A stretch of DNA of 64,000 nucleotides from Allomyces arbusculus (lineage: Eukaryota > Blastocladiomycota > Blastocladiomycetes > Blastocladiales > Blastocladiaceae), in assembly GCA_027604705.1 (NCBI GenBank), contig JADHYV010000060.1:1-64000 (forward strand), given 5' to 3'. Under the pieces are notes generated by a model that was not told the DNA's origin, ran no database searches, and saw only the letters and a list, made by a program, of their open reading frames with translations. How positions within the stretch are numbered: the first letter of the stretch is position 1; the number at the start of each line of letters is the position of its first letter. Positions 1-11,141 of the stretch are shown in pieces. Position numbers and translations under genes: made by a program.

Positions 1-198
1 TTCGAGGACCGAGTTGATGATGCCGATCTCATAACCGAACAGGAATCCGCCGAGCGCGGCCGTGAAACTGGTGGAGAAGGGGCATCATATCGTCAGCTTG
101 CATCTTGCAGGCGCGCGATCGGGCCAAGCTCGAGGCCGGAGCAAGAGCAGGAGAGAGAAGAAAGCGCACCTCACAAACCACGAGTACCACTGCACCAT
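1..198 (-). CDS. MFS sugar (hexose) transporter, 5' end only
   Basis: Start of a major facilitator superfamily sugar transporter that would sit in the plasma membrane and import hexoses; only the first two exons are in the window. Exon 1 is 198-170 (MVQWYSWFV then a split Ser), the intron is 68-169 with donor GTGCGC and acceptor CACCAG, and exon 2 runs from 67 off the left edge. The joined reading gives FTAALGGFLFGYEIGI, the first transmembrane signature of the sugar-porter family (ALGGFLFGYDxG). The ATG at 198 is the only one that places a short N-terminus before this helix. A TATAAAA lies 136 nt upstream. Substrate cannot be told from this fragment. Confidence 0.8.
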
Positions 199-333
199 GG
201 TGACAGACGACGAGATAGAGGTGGAGGACCCAGGCGTAAAACGAGGCAGAGAAGCAACGCGAGTTGTTGGAAGTGCGAGATGAAGAGTATCGAGAGCCGA
301 TGCCAGCATCGATAGGGCGCGGGCGGGCGTCCC

Positions 334-340
334 TTTTATA
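334..340 (-). promoter_or_regulatory. TATA box of the sugar transporter
   Basis: The minus strand reads GTATAAAAGGG, a canonical TATA element, 136 nt before the ATG at 198. The same spacing class (about 90-155 nt before the ATG) is seen at the Thr-rich secreted protein, actin and SNZ1. Confidence 0.55.
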
Positions 341-1639
341 CTCGGGGTCGGCGATTCGGCCATCGGTCGGTGGGGATAGCGTTCATCGAGGCTGGGATGG
401 GCGCTTGTCGGCGCTGGGTGTGGCGAGACGCTGTTTGTGCACCGAAAAATCTGCGCTCGTGCACGCCCCTCCAGCCCGTGCTTGATGTGTGAGCGCGTCA
501 AGGTCCCTCGCCTCCACGCGCTCTCGCGCGCGTGGACACTCAAACTTATGACTTTTCATTGCCAGTCCAGCCAACGCGCACGCTCTAGCATGACTGTTGG
601 TCGCACCAGACCTTCCTCGAGCCTGCTCCGCGAACGGCTCGTGGACCAGGCTGTCGTGCGCGCAGGGCGATTGAGTGCGCGCGCTCCAGCACAAAACCAC
701 GCGCGCGCAAAGGATCAAAGTCACTTTAGCGGCGTCCCGTCTATTTCCATCGTCGCTGCGGCCTCGTGGGCTATTGCGCTTGGTGCGACGGTAGGTTCTC
801 AGCATGCGAGCGGTTGGGCTCCAGTGGCACGTTGCACTCAACCTGGGCAGTATTTTTCCTTTGCCCATTTTGCAAATGGCGCACAACGCACAAATGCACG
901 CCGCCCGTTCGCGATTGTGGCCCCAACTGTGCCTTCCTGCAGTCAGGCTGCTAAGGTTGCATCCTTATCCTGTTCTCATCCCCACCACACGCCGGCCAGG
1001 ACTCGCGAGGACAGTCGGGAGCGTTGCGTTGAAGGGCAGGCCCCAGCGCAACGAGTTCTCAAAGCGCCCATGACAAATTTATTTTCCGGTCATGCGGGAC
1101 TGTGCGAGCCTGGTCATTCGGCAGCGCGCGCCAAACATGCGCTGCCGGATGCTTGTCGCCCGCCGCTGCCTCCGGCCAGGAGCATGACCGACCATTGCCG
1201 ACTTGCAGCTGCGGTCAGCGTTTGATGAGATGGCAAGCCGGCAGGCAAGCCGGCAGGTTCGGGATGACGTGGAGAACGTGACCGCGTCAGTGTCTTGATT
1301 GCATCGCGAACTGTCTGCAACTGGCCGCGACCGGTTTAGTCGACTAGACGTACTGTGCTTCCTCACGAGGGCAATCTGCTTGGATTATCACATGCTAGTC
1401 GCACTCTGTCGACCGTGCTTCGCTGATCTCATGTGAGTCTCGCGGCCTTGCTGCATCAAAGGCTGGCTGGCATGGGCTTGGCACACTTAGCGCTTGAATG
1501 GCAGCTGCCACCAGCACATTGAGGAGCTGAGCTCCCTCATCAATAGTGCCAATGATGGTAAGAGGCTTTCCATGCACACGAGCATCTATCTCTTCCTCTG
1601 CGTGGTTGACGGAGAGAGGCTCGAGGCGGCCTGTCTGCT
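341..1639. other. Long intergenic stretch
   Basis: No gene could be supported here. Open frames on both strands lack family signatures and have Arg/Ser/Ala-rich translations typical of GC-rich noncoding DNA. It should hold the upstream regulatory region of the sugar transporter. A perfect 12-bp tandem duplication lies at 1232-1255. Confidence 0.5.
1232..1255. repeat. Two perfect tandem copies of a 12-mer
   Basis: GGCAAGCCGGCA occurs twice head to tail at 1232-1243 and 1244-1255. It is a small local duplication in intergenic sequence with no visible function. Confidence 0.8.
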
Positions 1640-1800
1640 CCGCACGACTCAACACGTTCAAGAATATCGTTCAGTGGTCCGAAGATATCCTTGATGGCCG
1701 CAAGACGCTCAAGTGACTCGTGCAACCCGCTGACGCGCCTTGAGCGCGTCACCGTGGAGCGAGAACGCGAAATGGAACGATAAGAGCACGGGTCGGCCGC
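1640..1800 (+). pseudogene. Decayed copy of the zinc-finger-like gene at 2246
   Basis: Reading forward, this stretch gives WSEDILDGRKTLK and then, one frame over, DSCNPLTRLERV, VEREREMER, a stop and EH. The gene 0.6 kb downstream has WAEDLLDGRKTLD, DLHAPLTESE, LERKRE and QHEH in the same order. The shared order and spacing show common descent. The +1 frame change after LK and the stop after EMER mean it cannot make the protein. Similarity fades on both sides, and no zinc-finger part is recognisable upstream. This is a host gene family of unknown function. Confidence 0.6.
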
Positions 1801-2245
1801 ACTCCCTGAGCGAGCGACAGCTGAGTTTCGGCGCGTCGAGCATCGATGCCGAACAGTGCTCGCGCTTGCGTGCTGGCGGGGTCGCGCCGGTGAACACTGC
1901 GCTCGTCGCGACCGTTTCCCCAGCCATCGCACAACGAGTGCTGATAAAATCTGATCGGTCGCTCCGCTGGAGTTCGCTGGGAACTCATGAATGGGTATGT
2001 GTCAGTCTCAAATGACTCCATGCCATTTTGATGATTCTCTCGACTCCCGAACCCCTTTGCCCACAACGGCTGTTAGTATCATTGTCATTTCTTTTCCTCG
2101 CATGACGAAGATGGTCAAGTTACGTCAACTCGTGCCACGGATCAGCGACCGCCCGGAGTTGGCTGATGGCGCCGCCTCGTTTGTGTGCCGGTCTGAGAAG
2201 ATTTTGCTTGATCCCTGATTTTGTTCACGCTCTCCCTCCTGACCC
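1801..2245. other. Intergenic, no gene seen
   Basis: Sequence between the decayed copy and its better-preserved relative. Weak continuation of the copy may extend some tens of bases past 1800, but no alignment could be supported by eye. No promoter element stands out. Confidence 0.4.
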
Positions 2246-2653
2246 ATGCCGCACATCAAGAAAACGAAGAAACCGCCGGAACACTTTCAGTGTCCGCTCG
2301 GGTGCAAGCTCCCCATCCAGCACAAGAACCGCACGAGGCACTACGGTCCGACCAGGAGGTGCAGGATTTCGCGGCACTTTCTGACGCACCACCCTACCTT
2401 CTCGAGGGCCGCCCACGTGCGACTGAGTGAGCTAGAGGCCGCTGTTCGGTGGGCCGAGGATCTCCTTGATGGTCGCAAAACGCTCGACGACCTGCACGCG
2501 CCATTGACGGAAAGCGAGGAGGCTGCACTGGAGCGAAAGCGCGAGAATTACTCAGGCAGCACGAACACGTGGCGGTCGCGCAGGCGCCGCGGCCAAGCAT
2601 CGACGCACCGCATACGATCGACGACGAGCGTGAGGACGTGCAAGATGGGGTAG
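2246..2653 (+). CDS. Small zinc-finger-like protein of a duplicated family, probably frameshifted
   Basis: Unrecognised protein. The 135-codon frame starts MPHIKKTKKPPEHF. It has a possible zinc-binding cluster CPLGC followed by RHFLTHH about 25-30 residues later, then a helical charged segment (RWAEDLLDGRKTLDDL, LTESEEAALERKRE). After LERKRE near 2545 this frame becomes low quality (YSGSTNTWRSRRRRG). The +1 frame there continues plausibly as LLRQHEHVAVAQAP and IDDEREDVQDG. The diverged copy at 1640-1800 also has EH at this point, which supports the second frame. The gene therefore carries a one-base shift, either real decay or a sequencing error. No function can be assigned. Confidence 0.5.
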   Translation: MPHIKKTKKPPEHFQCPLGCKLPIQHKNRTRHYGPTRRCRISRHFLTHHPTFSRAAHVRLSELEAAVRWAEDLLDGRKTLDDLHAPLTESEEAALERKRENYSGSTNTWRSRRRRGQASTHRIRSTTSVRTCKMG

Positions 2654-2939
2654 CCGGTAACGAATCGGCGGCCGCCGGCGCCAGGCATAGGAATGGAGGG
2701 CGGAGAAGCACCGGATCCTGGAGTCGGTCGTCGTCCAGTCGTCGTCGGCTAGTCATGGTGTTTCCGCGCATCATGTCAAATGTAAACTTGATACATCTTG
2801 TTTATGGCGTTGATCAAGTCGCTGCCGTTACTCGTTGGCACCTGCGCTGTAGCGCATATCCACACCATCAACTCCCCGACATTGCGACTTGCTGCATCGC
2901 GTTCGTGCCGGCGCGCCGTACCTTCTCCACCTGTTCGCG

Positions 2940-4322
2940 ATGGCGACGCCGACCTCGCCCGACATGCTCGACGCAAGCACCGCCTCCGCCGACCTCGCAC
3001 GCAAAGTCCATGCTGCCGGCAAGCTGCGCACTTTTTTCGACACGGTCCGCGCGCACCAAGGACACACCGGCAAGCCATTACCGCCGCCAGCACACAGCAA
3101 TGTGTTTGGGCCCAGCGCAACAACGGCCGTCCCCGCTCTGCCGTCGATCCACGCGCAGTACGAGCAGCTCACGGGCAAGAAGCCGTGTACGCCGCGGACA
3201 CTACGCGAGGGCGCCGCCGCCGCCGCTGCTGCTTCTTCCGAGGGGCCCGCGGCGACAGGAGCGACAAGAACGGGTCGCACGCCGGCGGCAATACGCACGC
3301 CCGCGACAGCGCGGACGCCAGCGACCGCAGGACGTCGTCGCGGTAGTTTTGTCGATGCCGTCAACGCGCGCTCAATGGCGGCCAGCGCGCCGGCGCCGTG
3401 GCCCGCGGCCATGTCGCCGCCAACCAAGTCGGCTGCGGCTCGCGCGTCAGGGCGCCGTGTGACGGCACCTGCAGCCGCTGCTGCAGCGCGCCGGTCGGGC
3501 ACAATTGCACTGTGCACCGATTACACTGCGACGTCGCCGCCGATGCAGCTATCGAGGTCAGTCTTGGCCAAGATCCAGGCAAGGTCGCCGCCGACGGCAA
3601 GCATGGCGAATCTCGCCATGTCCATGTCGGGAGGTGCAACGGACCCGTGGCATGGACCGGACGTACCGAGCACGGCATGGTCGCCACCGGCTCAGCGGCA
3701 TCCCAACCAGGAGGTGCCATCGCCCGCGGCGCGATCACCGCCCGCTCAACCTCGAGACCCGCGAGCCAACCAGTACACGCCGTCGCCTGCAGCCGCGCGT
3801 TCGCGGCCCGCGCCAAGGGCACCACCATCACCACCATCCGCGCTGATAGCGGCCAATCCGCCACCAGGACGGTCGCCGGGAAAGCAGCGCGACGTTCGTG
3901 CATCTACTCCATCAAGTGCACCTGCCCATGCACCCGCCACCGTCCCGCCCGGGCGTCCGAAACCCGGGGCGCGACCGGAACCTGCAGCAGTACCTCCCCC
4001 CGTAGTCGCCGATCCTTCTCCATCCGAGCCCGCGCCGGAACCACCACCCACCAAGGCCAAGCACCCCGCCGGCCGCGCGCCACCCGCCGCGCCAGATCCT
4101 AGGCCAGCACCTGTTACGGAAACATCACCGTCTTCCAACATCGCCGCGTGCCCGCACTGTTCACGCACATTCGCGCCCGACCGCATCGCCAAGCATGCGA
4201 CTATCTGCCAGAAAACACAAGAGTCTGCGGCGCGTCGCGGCACTTTCGCCATGGCGGCCGTCCGGGAGCGCGGAATCCAGGAACTGAACGGGACTCCACC
4301 AACGACTCGAATACATCACTGA
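2940..4322 (+). CDS. C2HC zinc-finger protein, ZC2HC1/FAM164-like
   Basis: Intronless, about 460 residues. Most of the chain is low-complexity Ala/Pro/Ser/Arg, including TPATARTPATA-type repeats near residues 115-145 and long Pro-rich linkers, so it is probably disordered. The only folded unit is at about 404-423: CPHCSRTFAPDRIAKHATIC, a C-x2-C-x12-H-x3-C finger of the type in ZC2HC1 (FAM164) proteins, followed by a short basic tail. The N-terminal AGKLRTFFDTVRAH may be a short helix. The ATG at 2940 is preferred because the 17 codons before it in frame look noncoding. The family has no firm biochemical role. The 3' end converges on RAD1, 181 bp away. Confidence 0.8.
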   Translation: MATPTSPDMLDASTASADLARKVHAAGKLRTFFDTVRAHQGHTGKPLPPPAHSNVFGPSATTAVPALPSIHAQYEQLTGKKPCTPRTLREGAAAAAAASSEGPAATGATRTGRTPAAIRTPATARTPATAGRRRGSFVDAVNARSMAASAPAPWPAAMSPPTKSAAARASGRRVTAPAAAAAARRSGTIALCTDYTATSPPMQLSRSVLAKIQARSPPTASMANLAMSMSGGATDPWHGPDVPSTAWSPPAQRHPNQEVPSPAARSPPAQPRDPRANQYTPSPAAARSRPAPRAPPSPPSALIAANPPPGRSPGKQRDVRASTPSSAPAHAPATVPPGRPKPGARPEPAAVPPPVVADPSPSEPAPEPPPTKAKHPAGRAPPAAPDPRPAPVTETSPSSNIAACPHCSRTFAPDRIAKHATICQKTQESAARRGTFAMAAVRERGIQELNGTPPTTRIHH

Positions 4323-4503
4323 ATTTCTTCATTCCTGTTTTTTTTATCTCTCGTGGCGCGGGCCAAACGCAGCATGATGCTGACGGTACTCCCTTCGCTG
4401 GGTCATTGCTCGATCCAAAAGCAATCGATCGTTCAGTGTAGCCGCAGCATGAATCGTCTGCATCATCAACTCGCAAGAAACCACTTCCGAATCTATTCGC
4501 AAA

Positions 4504-7500
4504 TCACTTCTTCCCCCTCTTCCCCACTGCGCCCGTCTTCGGATCATGCTTCACAAACTGCGCCAGCGCCTTGGCCTCCCCCGTGCCACCCACCACCCTC
4601 GCCAACCCGTCCTCCGTATGCCCCCTTTGCTTACACTTTTGCACCAAATCATACACGGACGTGTACGCGCGCATCACGCGCCGGTCGATCCCGTGCGCGA
4701 CGCCCGGCAACGACCGCACCAGATCGTGCGGAGTCGTATGGAACTGCGCGCCTTCGGGCGCGCCGTCGAGTCCGATGGCCGCAGCGACTTGAGCATCAGG
4801 CTCGTCGCGCCCGCGCTTCAGGTCGTCGAGAAGTTCGGCTGACGCGGTGGGGGATGTGCTCCACAGAAGTTTCAGTTTCGGGAAGTGAAGGGTCAGGAGG
4901 GTGAGTTTCGCGGGGAGCGATTCTTGGCCGGTCGTGAAGAGCGATTGGCCAGCGACGAGTGGGGCCGCGTCGGACATGGTCGATTGCTAGACGAACGAAT
5001 GGAGCGTGAGCAAACAATCTATCACCTCGTCGACGACCACGAAACCCCGACAGCGCGCGTACCTGGAACAACGACATCTGTGCGGCACCATCAAACTCGA
5101 TCAACAGCGCCGCGACCAGGTAACACCGGCACATGGCCTCGGCCTGGTAATACAGCCGCCCGGAATTCAGCGACTGCACCAAATCCGTCAAACTCTTGCG
5201 CTCCACGACCACGTCGCGCGCGAGGACATAATCACCGACTTCCAGCGTCGTCGGGACGACCCGCATCCCGCGTGCGTGCAGCGCCGCCGGTAACGCCGCG
5301 CGAAACTCGCGCATGTCCACCACAACCACCTTCTCCTGCAACGTCCGTTCGGCGCCACCGCCGTGCCGCATCGACGCCGGGCCGGTGGCAAACAAACTGC
5401 GTGCCGCGGCGGCCGCGGCGGCCGTGACCGCGTACGGGTCGTCGGCCGACGTCGCGATCGAGGTGGTCGGTGGTTGCGCGGGTACGTCGAGCGGAACGAC
5501 GGCGGCCGCGGCTTGCTTGATGACGCGCTCAAACGCCTCCTTTTCGCGGCGGATGCGCGCGAGGTAGGTCTGTTCCTCGACCGAATCCTTGTAGCTGAGA
5601 AAGTAGGTGCGCAATTCGAGCTGCGGGTGCTGCGCGTGATACATTTCGATTCGGCGAATGAACCCTGGGTCCGGGTCGTACATGACAATGTAGTCGGGCT
5701 GGGCGGTCGGGATCAGGGATTCGTCGAGTGCGGAACCCATGACACGGATGGAGATGTCGAGGTCGACGGTCTCGATCACGTCAGGTGCCGCAGAAGCAGT
5801 ATCGTCGGTCGTGGTCGCGTCGCCGTCGGTCGGCGTGTCGGTGCCGGTCGCGGTCGGGTCCTTGGCCGACATGAGGCTACCCCGAGACATGTCAGCGGCT
5901 TGCGCAATCCAAACCAAACTGGTGAGAGAAAGAGGGTAACGTACCGCTCCGCTGATGCGACCGCTTCCGCTAACGGGTCGTCCGCGCCAACCGCATTTGA
6001 CGCGGCCGCTGCGGCCACCGCCCCTCCACGCACGCGGCGCCGCTTCTTGGCCGACGTCGCCGCAGCAGCTCCTGCCATCCCGGCCGCCGCTAGTGTGGCC
6101 GCCGCACCTGCACTCGCTGCCCCCTCTTTACCCGCATCCAATTTGATATTCCTCAGCTTTCCCTTCCAATCGAGGTACTTCAAATACGCTGACGTGAGCA
6201 CCTGGTCCCCCTGCACCAAGTACTGCGCGAGCTGCCGCGCCGTCTTGGGCTCCTTACACAGAACCAGTGTACATGCACGCAGCCGCGACAACTCTGCGTC
6301 ACCCGCGTCCGGGTGCCGTTCCTGGTGAAGAGCACGAATCTCGTCGAGCACCTCGCGCAACGCGTGCCATTTCGGCAAGACTTCAAGCGTGGGCTTGATC
6401 TTGAGCGCTGTCTCGATCCGGGCCATCAGGTCCCCACCTCCTTCGCCGTCCGCATCCCCATTGGACCCTGCCGGCACCGCCTCGTACACCCTTGCGCGCG
6501 CGACCGACATGAGCGTTGCCGCCGCATCCGTCAGTAACCACGGACTCTCGCGCGTCGAAAACACCGACCCGGGTGTGCACGCCGTGTACATCGTCTCCAA
6601 GAACGTCAAGAATGCGACCGCGTCGTAATCGGTCAAGTAGCCCAGCAGCGACTTGAGCAGCGCGAGATCGGCCAGCAGGTACCGCGCGCGCGATCCCGGC
6701 GGCGGACGTGCCGTGACCCCGATTGCAAACTCACCGTGCGCGACATAGGCTTCCGTCAGGTTGGACGACGACTGCCGCGCGGTAGCACGTGCGCGACGGC
6801 GACGCACTTTGGCCCCCGCACCGGCGGCTTCCATGGCCCAGTCCTGTCCGCCGGCGGCGGGCGGGTCCGGGTCGGTGTCGGGCGCGGCGCCGTCGAGGGT
6901 CGTGAATTCGAGGTGCAGGAGACGGCGCAGTTCGGCAATGCACATGGTGATGAGTTCCATGATGGACAGTTGCGCGACCTGCATCGATTCGGTCAAGCCG
7001 ACGTGCAACTCGACCGTATCGGCCGGGTGCGACGCGAGGGTTTGCGCGACGAGCATGTGGAACCGCGGCCAGGCAAGGACTTTGCGCACATGCAGTGCGC
7101 GCAAGGACTTTTCGAGTTTGTTGAACCCGCCAACGAGCGACTCGGGCGACTCGGAAAAGGCGCGAATGAACCCGTTCGTGTTCTGCGCGCGGAAGAGGCG
7201 CAGGATGAACGCTTCGGTCGACGACTCGGTGACGCGGTCGGCGCGGTGGATGATGATGCCCGTGACGAGGTGCAGCGGGACCTTGTCGGATAACATGTCA
7301 ACGACGAGGACGCGCGCGGTGATGAGAAAGACGCCGCCGCGTAAATAGGCCTGTTGGCGCTGGTCGGAAGATGTCTCGCCCGTGACTATGTGCGCGTGCC
7401 GTGTCGGGTCGCCGAGAGAGGTGCTGGCCGTGTCGAGGTCGCCAAGAAGCGTAGCATTGGGCGCGCTCGAGTTGCCGGCGTCGAGAATGAAGACGAGCGA

Positions 7501-7728
7501 GATGGGCCTTGCAAAGGCGCGCGCGAGGAATTGGATGAGTGGCAAGGACCCGAGGCCGCGCGCGAGCACGACGAGCGCCGAGTCATCGGCGAGAAGCTCA
7601 GTGATGATCTCGCGCTGGAAGACGAGCGGCAGCAGGTGCGTCTGGAGGGCCGCTACGGTTGCAACATCGGCGCTGGTGCTGGTGGTCGCCGCGGCCGCGC
7701 TGGCTGCATCGCCGTCGTGGTCAGCCAT
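4504..7728 (-). CDS. RAD1: XPF/Rad1 structure-specific endonuclease subunit
   Basis: Catalytic subunit of the XPF-ERCC1 (Rad1-Rad10) nuclease, which makes the 5' incision in nucleotide excision repair and trims recombination and crosslink intermediates in the nucleus. Exons 7728-5945, 5876-5063 and 4986-4504 give about 1026 residues. The N-terminal helicase-like region matches XPF through LVVLARGLGSL, GGVFLITARVLVVDML, EAFILRLFRAQN and WPRFHMLV. The nuclease domain has VVVDMREFRAALP, LEVGDYVLARDV and the active-site VERKSLTDL with SLNSGRLYYQ. A C-terminal helix-hairpin-helix (DLVRSLPGVAHGI) would bind the ERCC1 partner. The ATG at 7728 sits just before the conserved start; an in-frame ATG at 7911 is also possible. 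Intron 1 has two phase-compatible acceptors. Confidence 0.95.
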
Positions 7729-8092
7729 GGCGTGCGGATCTGGCGCGGCGGTGCGGATGCGGGCAGTGGCAACGCTGTGAGTGCTGGCCACGGCACGCTG
7801 CTCGTTGCGCTTGATGTCGTCGCCGTTGACGACGTTGGCGGTGCGTGCGAATGGAGGGCCTTGGCCAGCCTTGGTCGAGTGAGTCACATCGGCGGTCCCT
7901 TCCCATGCCATGCACGGTCACATGCAATGGCAGGGACCGGTTCTCGGTTCATTCGCACCAGCTTCGCCACACGCAGTCGCCCTTGGCTGGTTTCTGCCGG
8001 CCCATCAACCAACCGCACCAGGACGACCACTCCTCTTCCCTGCATCTCCCTCGGCTCGCTTGTAACGATCAGGAGCCGCCGCCAGCACCATC
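7729..8092. promoter_or_regulatory. Divergent promoter between RAD1 and the amidohydrolase
   Basis: The two genes start 364 bp apart and point away from each other, so this interval must hold both promoters, or RAD1's first codons if its upstream in-frame ATG at 7911 is used. No TATA box was found. Confidence 0.4.
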
Positions 8093-10556
8093 ATGTCGAA
8101 GAGCGCGGGCTTGCGCAAGCGCGCCGACGCGCCGCCCACCACCGCCAGCCTCGACCTGCCGCCAGCCTTTGCACGGCGCCATCCCAACGCGCCCGACTAT
8201 GTCGCGCCCAATCTCGGCGACCCCAACGACCCGGACGCCGCCTACGCTGAACCGCGCGCTCCGCGGCCCGGCATGCTGATCGGTCTCTGTGTCGGCATTG
8301 CTGTCTCGCTCACGCTCTACCTCGTCGTCTTCTACGAGACCATTTCCACGCCATCCGACGCGGCCGGGTTCACGGCCGACGGGACCAACTTGCTCGACGT
8401 GACGCGCTTGACCTTGGTCCATAACGTGACCGTGCGCACCATGGACCCTAAAGTGCCCGACGGGGCCGCGCTGCTCGTGCGCGGGAACGAGATTGCGCGC
8501 GTTATTCACGCCAACGACGCGGCCTATACGCTGCAGTCGCTGGGCGGCACGGGCGTCACCGTCGTCAATGGCCACGGCGCCTACGTCTACCCGGGGCTCA
8601 TGGACAGCCATGGCGTACGTTTTTGTGCAGTTTATGGTGGCGTTGGTGTTGTGTGTTGGGGTCGTCGCGGGCCATCCCAAGGCCCGAATCCTGGCCCGCT
8701 CCTGCCCTTCACGCGCTCACATTTCTACGCGCAACCCGATCATACGTAGCACTTCCTCGGCCACGGCCTCGCCCTCAGTCGCCCAAACCTCGTCGGCCTC
8801 TCTTCGGTCGCCGCCGTCCGCACCGCCCTGCGCGACTTCATTGCGCAATCCCCTGACGGTTCCTACTCGGACACGCGCTGGCTCGTCGGCAACGGGTGGG
8901 ACCATACGACCTGGACCGACGCGCGCAATGGCGCCGGGGCCTTTCCGACCGCGGCCGACCTCGACTCGGACCCGGTGCTCGCCTCGATCCCGATCGTCCT
9001 GCAACGTATCGACATGCATGCCTACTGGCTCAACCAACGCGCAATCTCCCTTCTCGGGCAACTCCCGCTCGACGTGGCGGGAGGCGCAATCAAGCGCGAC
9101 GCGACGACCCACGCGCCCGCGGGCGTGTTTGTGGATAACGCCATGTTCCTCGTCGACAACATTATGCCGGCGCCCGGCGACGCCGACTGGGACGCGGCGC
9201 TGGTCCGCGCACAGACGGACCTGGTCCGGTTCGGCGTCACGGCGGTCGGGGATGCCGGGGTGCTCCCGCCCGCCTTGGCTGCGCTCGTGCGTGGCGCGCA
9301 TTCGGGGAAGTTGAAAGTGCGCGTGCATGCGATGATTTCGTGCCCACAGGATAAGGAACACATGCATATTCAGGCGCCGGCGCCGGCGTTTTGTGCGGAT
9401 ACCGTCAAGTCGTTGGTGGAGGCGGCGCGCAACGTGTCGGACCGGGTCGCAATTCGGTCGGTCAAGTTGTTCCTGGATGGCGCACTCGGATCGCATGGGG
9501 CCGCGTTAATCAGGCCGTACGACGATGCGCCGGAGACGAGGGGGATCGTGCGGTGCTCGAGCTGGGAGTGCCCAGAGTTGAATGAGGTGGTGCGCAAGTG
9601 GGATGCGGCGGTACGGTTTTTTTTGGGTCGCTGAGGTGGGACCGGTGGAGAAGATTGCTCACGCGTCCGTAATCCGCCAGGGATTCCAAGTCAACATCCA
9701 CGCAATTGGCGACCATGCCAACCGGCTCGCTATTGATGCGCTCGAGCAGGTCAAGGCTGAGAAGCGGCCGCGCATCGAGCACGCGCAGATCTTGGTACGT
9801 CTTCTCCACCAGTGGAGATTTGCGACGTGAGCTAATAGCTACCCTTGTGCCGCGTTTGTAGACGCTCGAAGACATTGACCGCGTGGCCAAACTCGGCATC
9901 TTGCCGTCGATGCAGCCGACGCACGGTTCGTTTACCCCAGCCCTTCTCGCTACCTACCGCGTGGTCCAGCTTACGTTTGTCAAACGAACATGTAGCCACG
10001 AGCGACATGGGCTACGCGCAGTCGCGGCTCGGCCTCGACCGACTCCGCGGCGCCTACGCGTGGCAGCGGTTCCTGCAAGCCGGTGTCACGCACCTGCCGC
10101 TGAGCAGCGACTTCCCCGTCGAGTCGCCCGACCCGCTCGAGGGCATGTACGCGGCGGTTGCGCGCATGGATCACGACGCCAAGAGCGTACGCTACCATGT
10201 CCACCTCATCGAATTTCGACCACCGCACAAACTGATCCACGCCCCCATTTCCTTTCCAGCCGCACGGTGACCAAATGCCGTGGTTTGCCGACCAAGCCCT
10301 CACGCCCTACCAGGCGGTCAAGGGGTTCACGGCCGACGCGGCGTACGCGAGTTTCATGGACACGATCATTGGCGCTATTGCGCCGGGTAAGCGCGCGGAT
10401 TTGGTGTTTACCGATGTGGATCTCGCGCACATCACGAATGCGCAGGAATTGCTGCCCAAGGGCGGGAAGCAGCGCGTGCTCGCGACGTGGATCGATGGCA
10501 AGTGCATGTATGAGAAGGACGCGTGGTGTGCGCGCGGTGTCGAGGCACAGGTGTAG
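8093..10556 (+). CDS. YtcJ-type amidohydrolase 3 with N-terminal membrane anchor
   Basis: Metal-dependent hydrolase of the amidohydrolase superfamily (Amidohydro_3, YtcJ-like); substrate unknown. Six exons (8093-8614, 8750-9610, 9681-9794, 9862-9925, 9996-10186, 10260-10556) give about 682 residues. Family marks in order are VYPGLMDSHGHF, TAVGDAGV, SVKLFLDGALGSHGAAL, NIHAIGDHAN, PRIEHAQIL, LPSMQPTHATSDMGYA, LPLSSDFPVES and ALTPYQAVKGFT with APGKRADLV near the end. Metal-ligand His and Asp positions all look present. Unlike most of the family, it carries a hydrophobic segment near residue 63 (GMLIGLCVGIAVSLTLYLVV), which would make it a type II membrane protein with the catalytic domain outside the cytosol. 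All five junctions preserve frame; the 64-nt exon 4 is needed to build QPTHATSD. Confidence 0.9.
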
Positions 10557-11141
10557 AGCAGTGTGCGGCCGAGAAGTATGGGGTGCAGGCGCAGTTAGAG
10601 CGGTCGTGGTGAGGACGGCCGGCATGGGGTGGAGGGAGGAGCACACTGCGGGCGGTTTTGCACATGTAGGTAGCATTTGACTTTGGCAGCTGGTCCGTGT
10701 AGGATACACGGAGCGGAGTGCCTCAGTGCGTCGGATCCGCGTGAGCCGGGATTGTCGGCCGACAGCAGGGTCGCGGTTGCTTCGAATCGCGAATCTTGAA
10801 ACGCAAGGCGAATCTCGGGGCCGCCCACGTCAGTCGAGTCAGCCCAGGCCGGACCGTTGATGAAATCTGCGGACAGGCACCAAGTCTCCAAGATGCGCGC
10901 GTGAATTCGTTACCCCGCGGGTCCCTTCGGCGTTGTCGCCCGTTGTCAGAAGTCTCGCATCGATCTCATTCACATCATTGTTCGCTCGAACGTACTCATC
11001 CTCTTTCTCCACCACCCATTTCCCATCCTCCACTCCACCGACGCCGACCAACGCCAACGCCAACGCCAACACAGTCGTCGAGCTCCACCACGCTCGCTCA
11101 CGCCCGCCCGCCCGCTCACGTCCGCCCCGCCCCGCTCCACG
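10557..11141. other. Intergenic between tandem plus-strand genes
   Basis: Contains the 3' end of the amidohydrolase transcript and the promoter of the orphan at 11142. A short CCAACG-type hexamer repeat lies at about 11047-11071, in what should be the 5' leader. No other element stands out. Confidence 0.4.

Noticed and set aside
85-1366. Several open frames of 70-260 codons in the first 1.4 kb
   Set aside because: They overlap on both strands, are Arg/Ala/Ser-rich with no family signature, and the only supported coding sequence is the transporter start.
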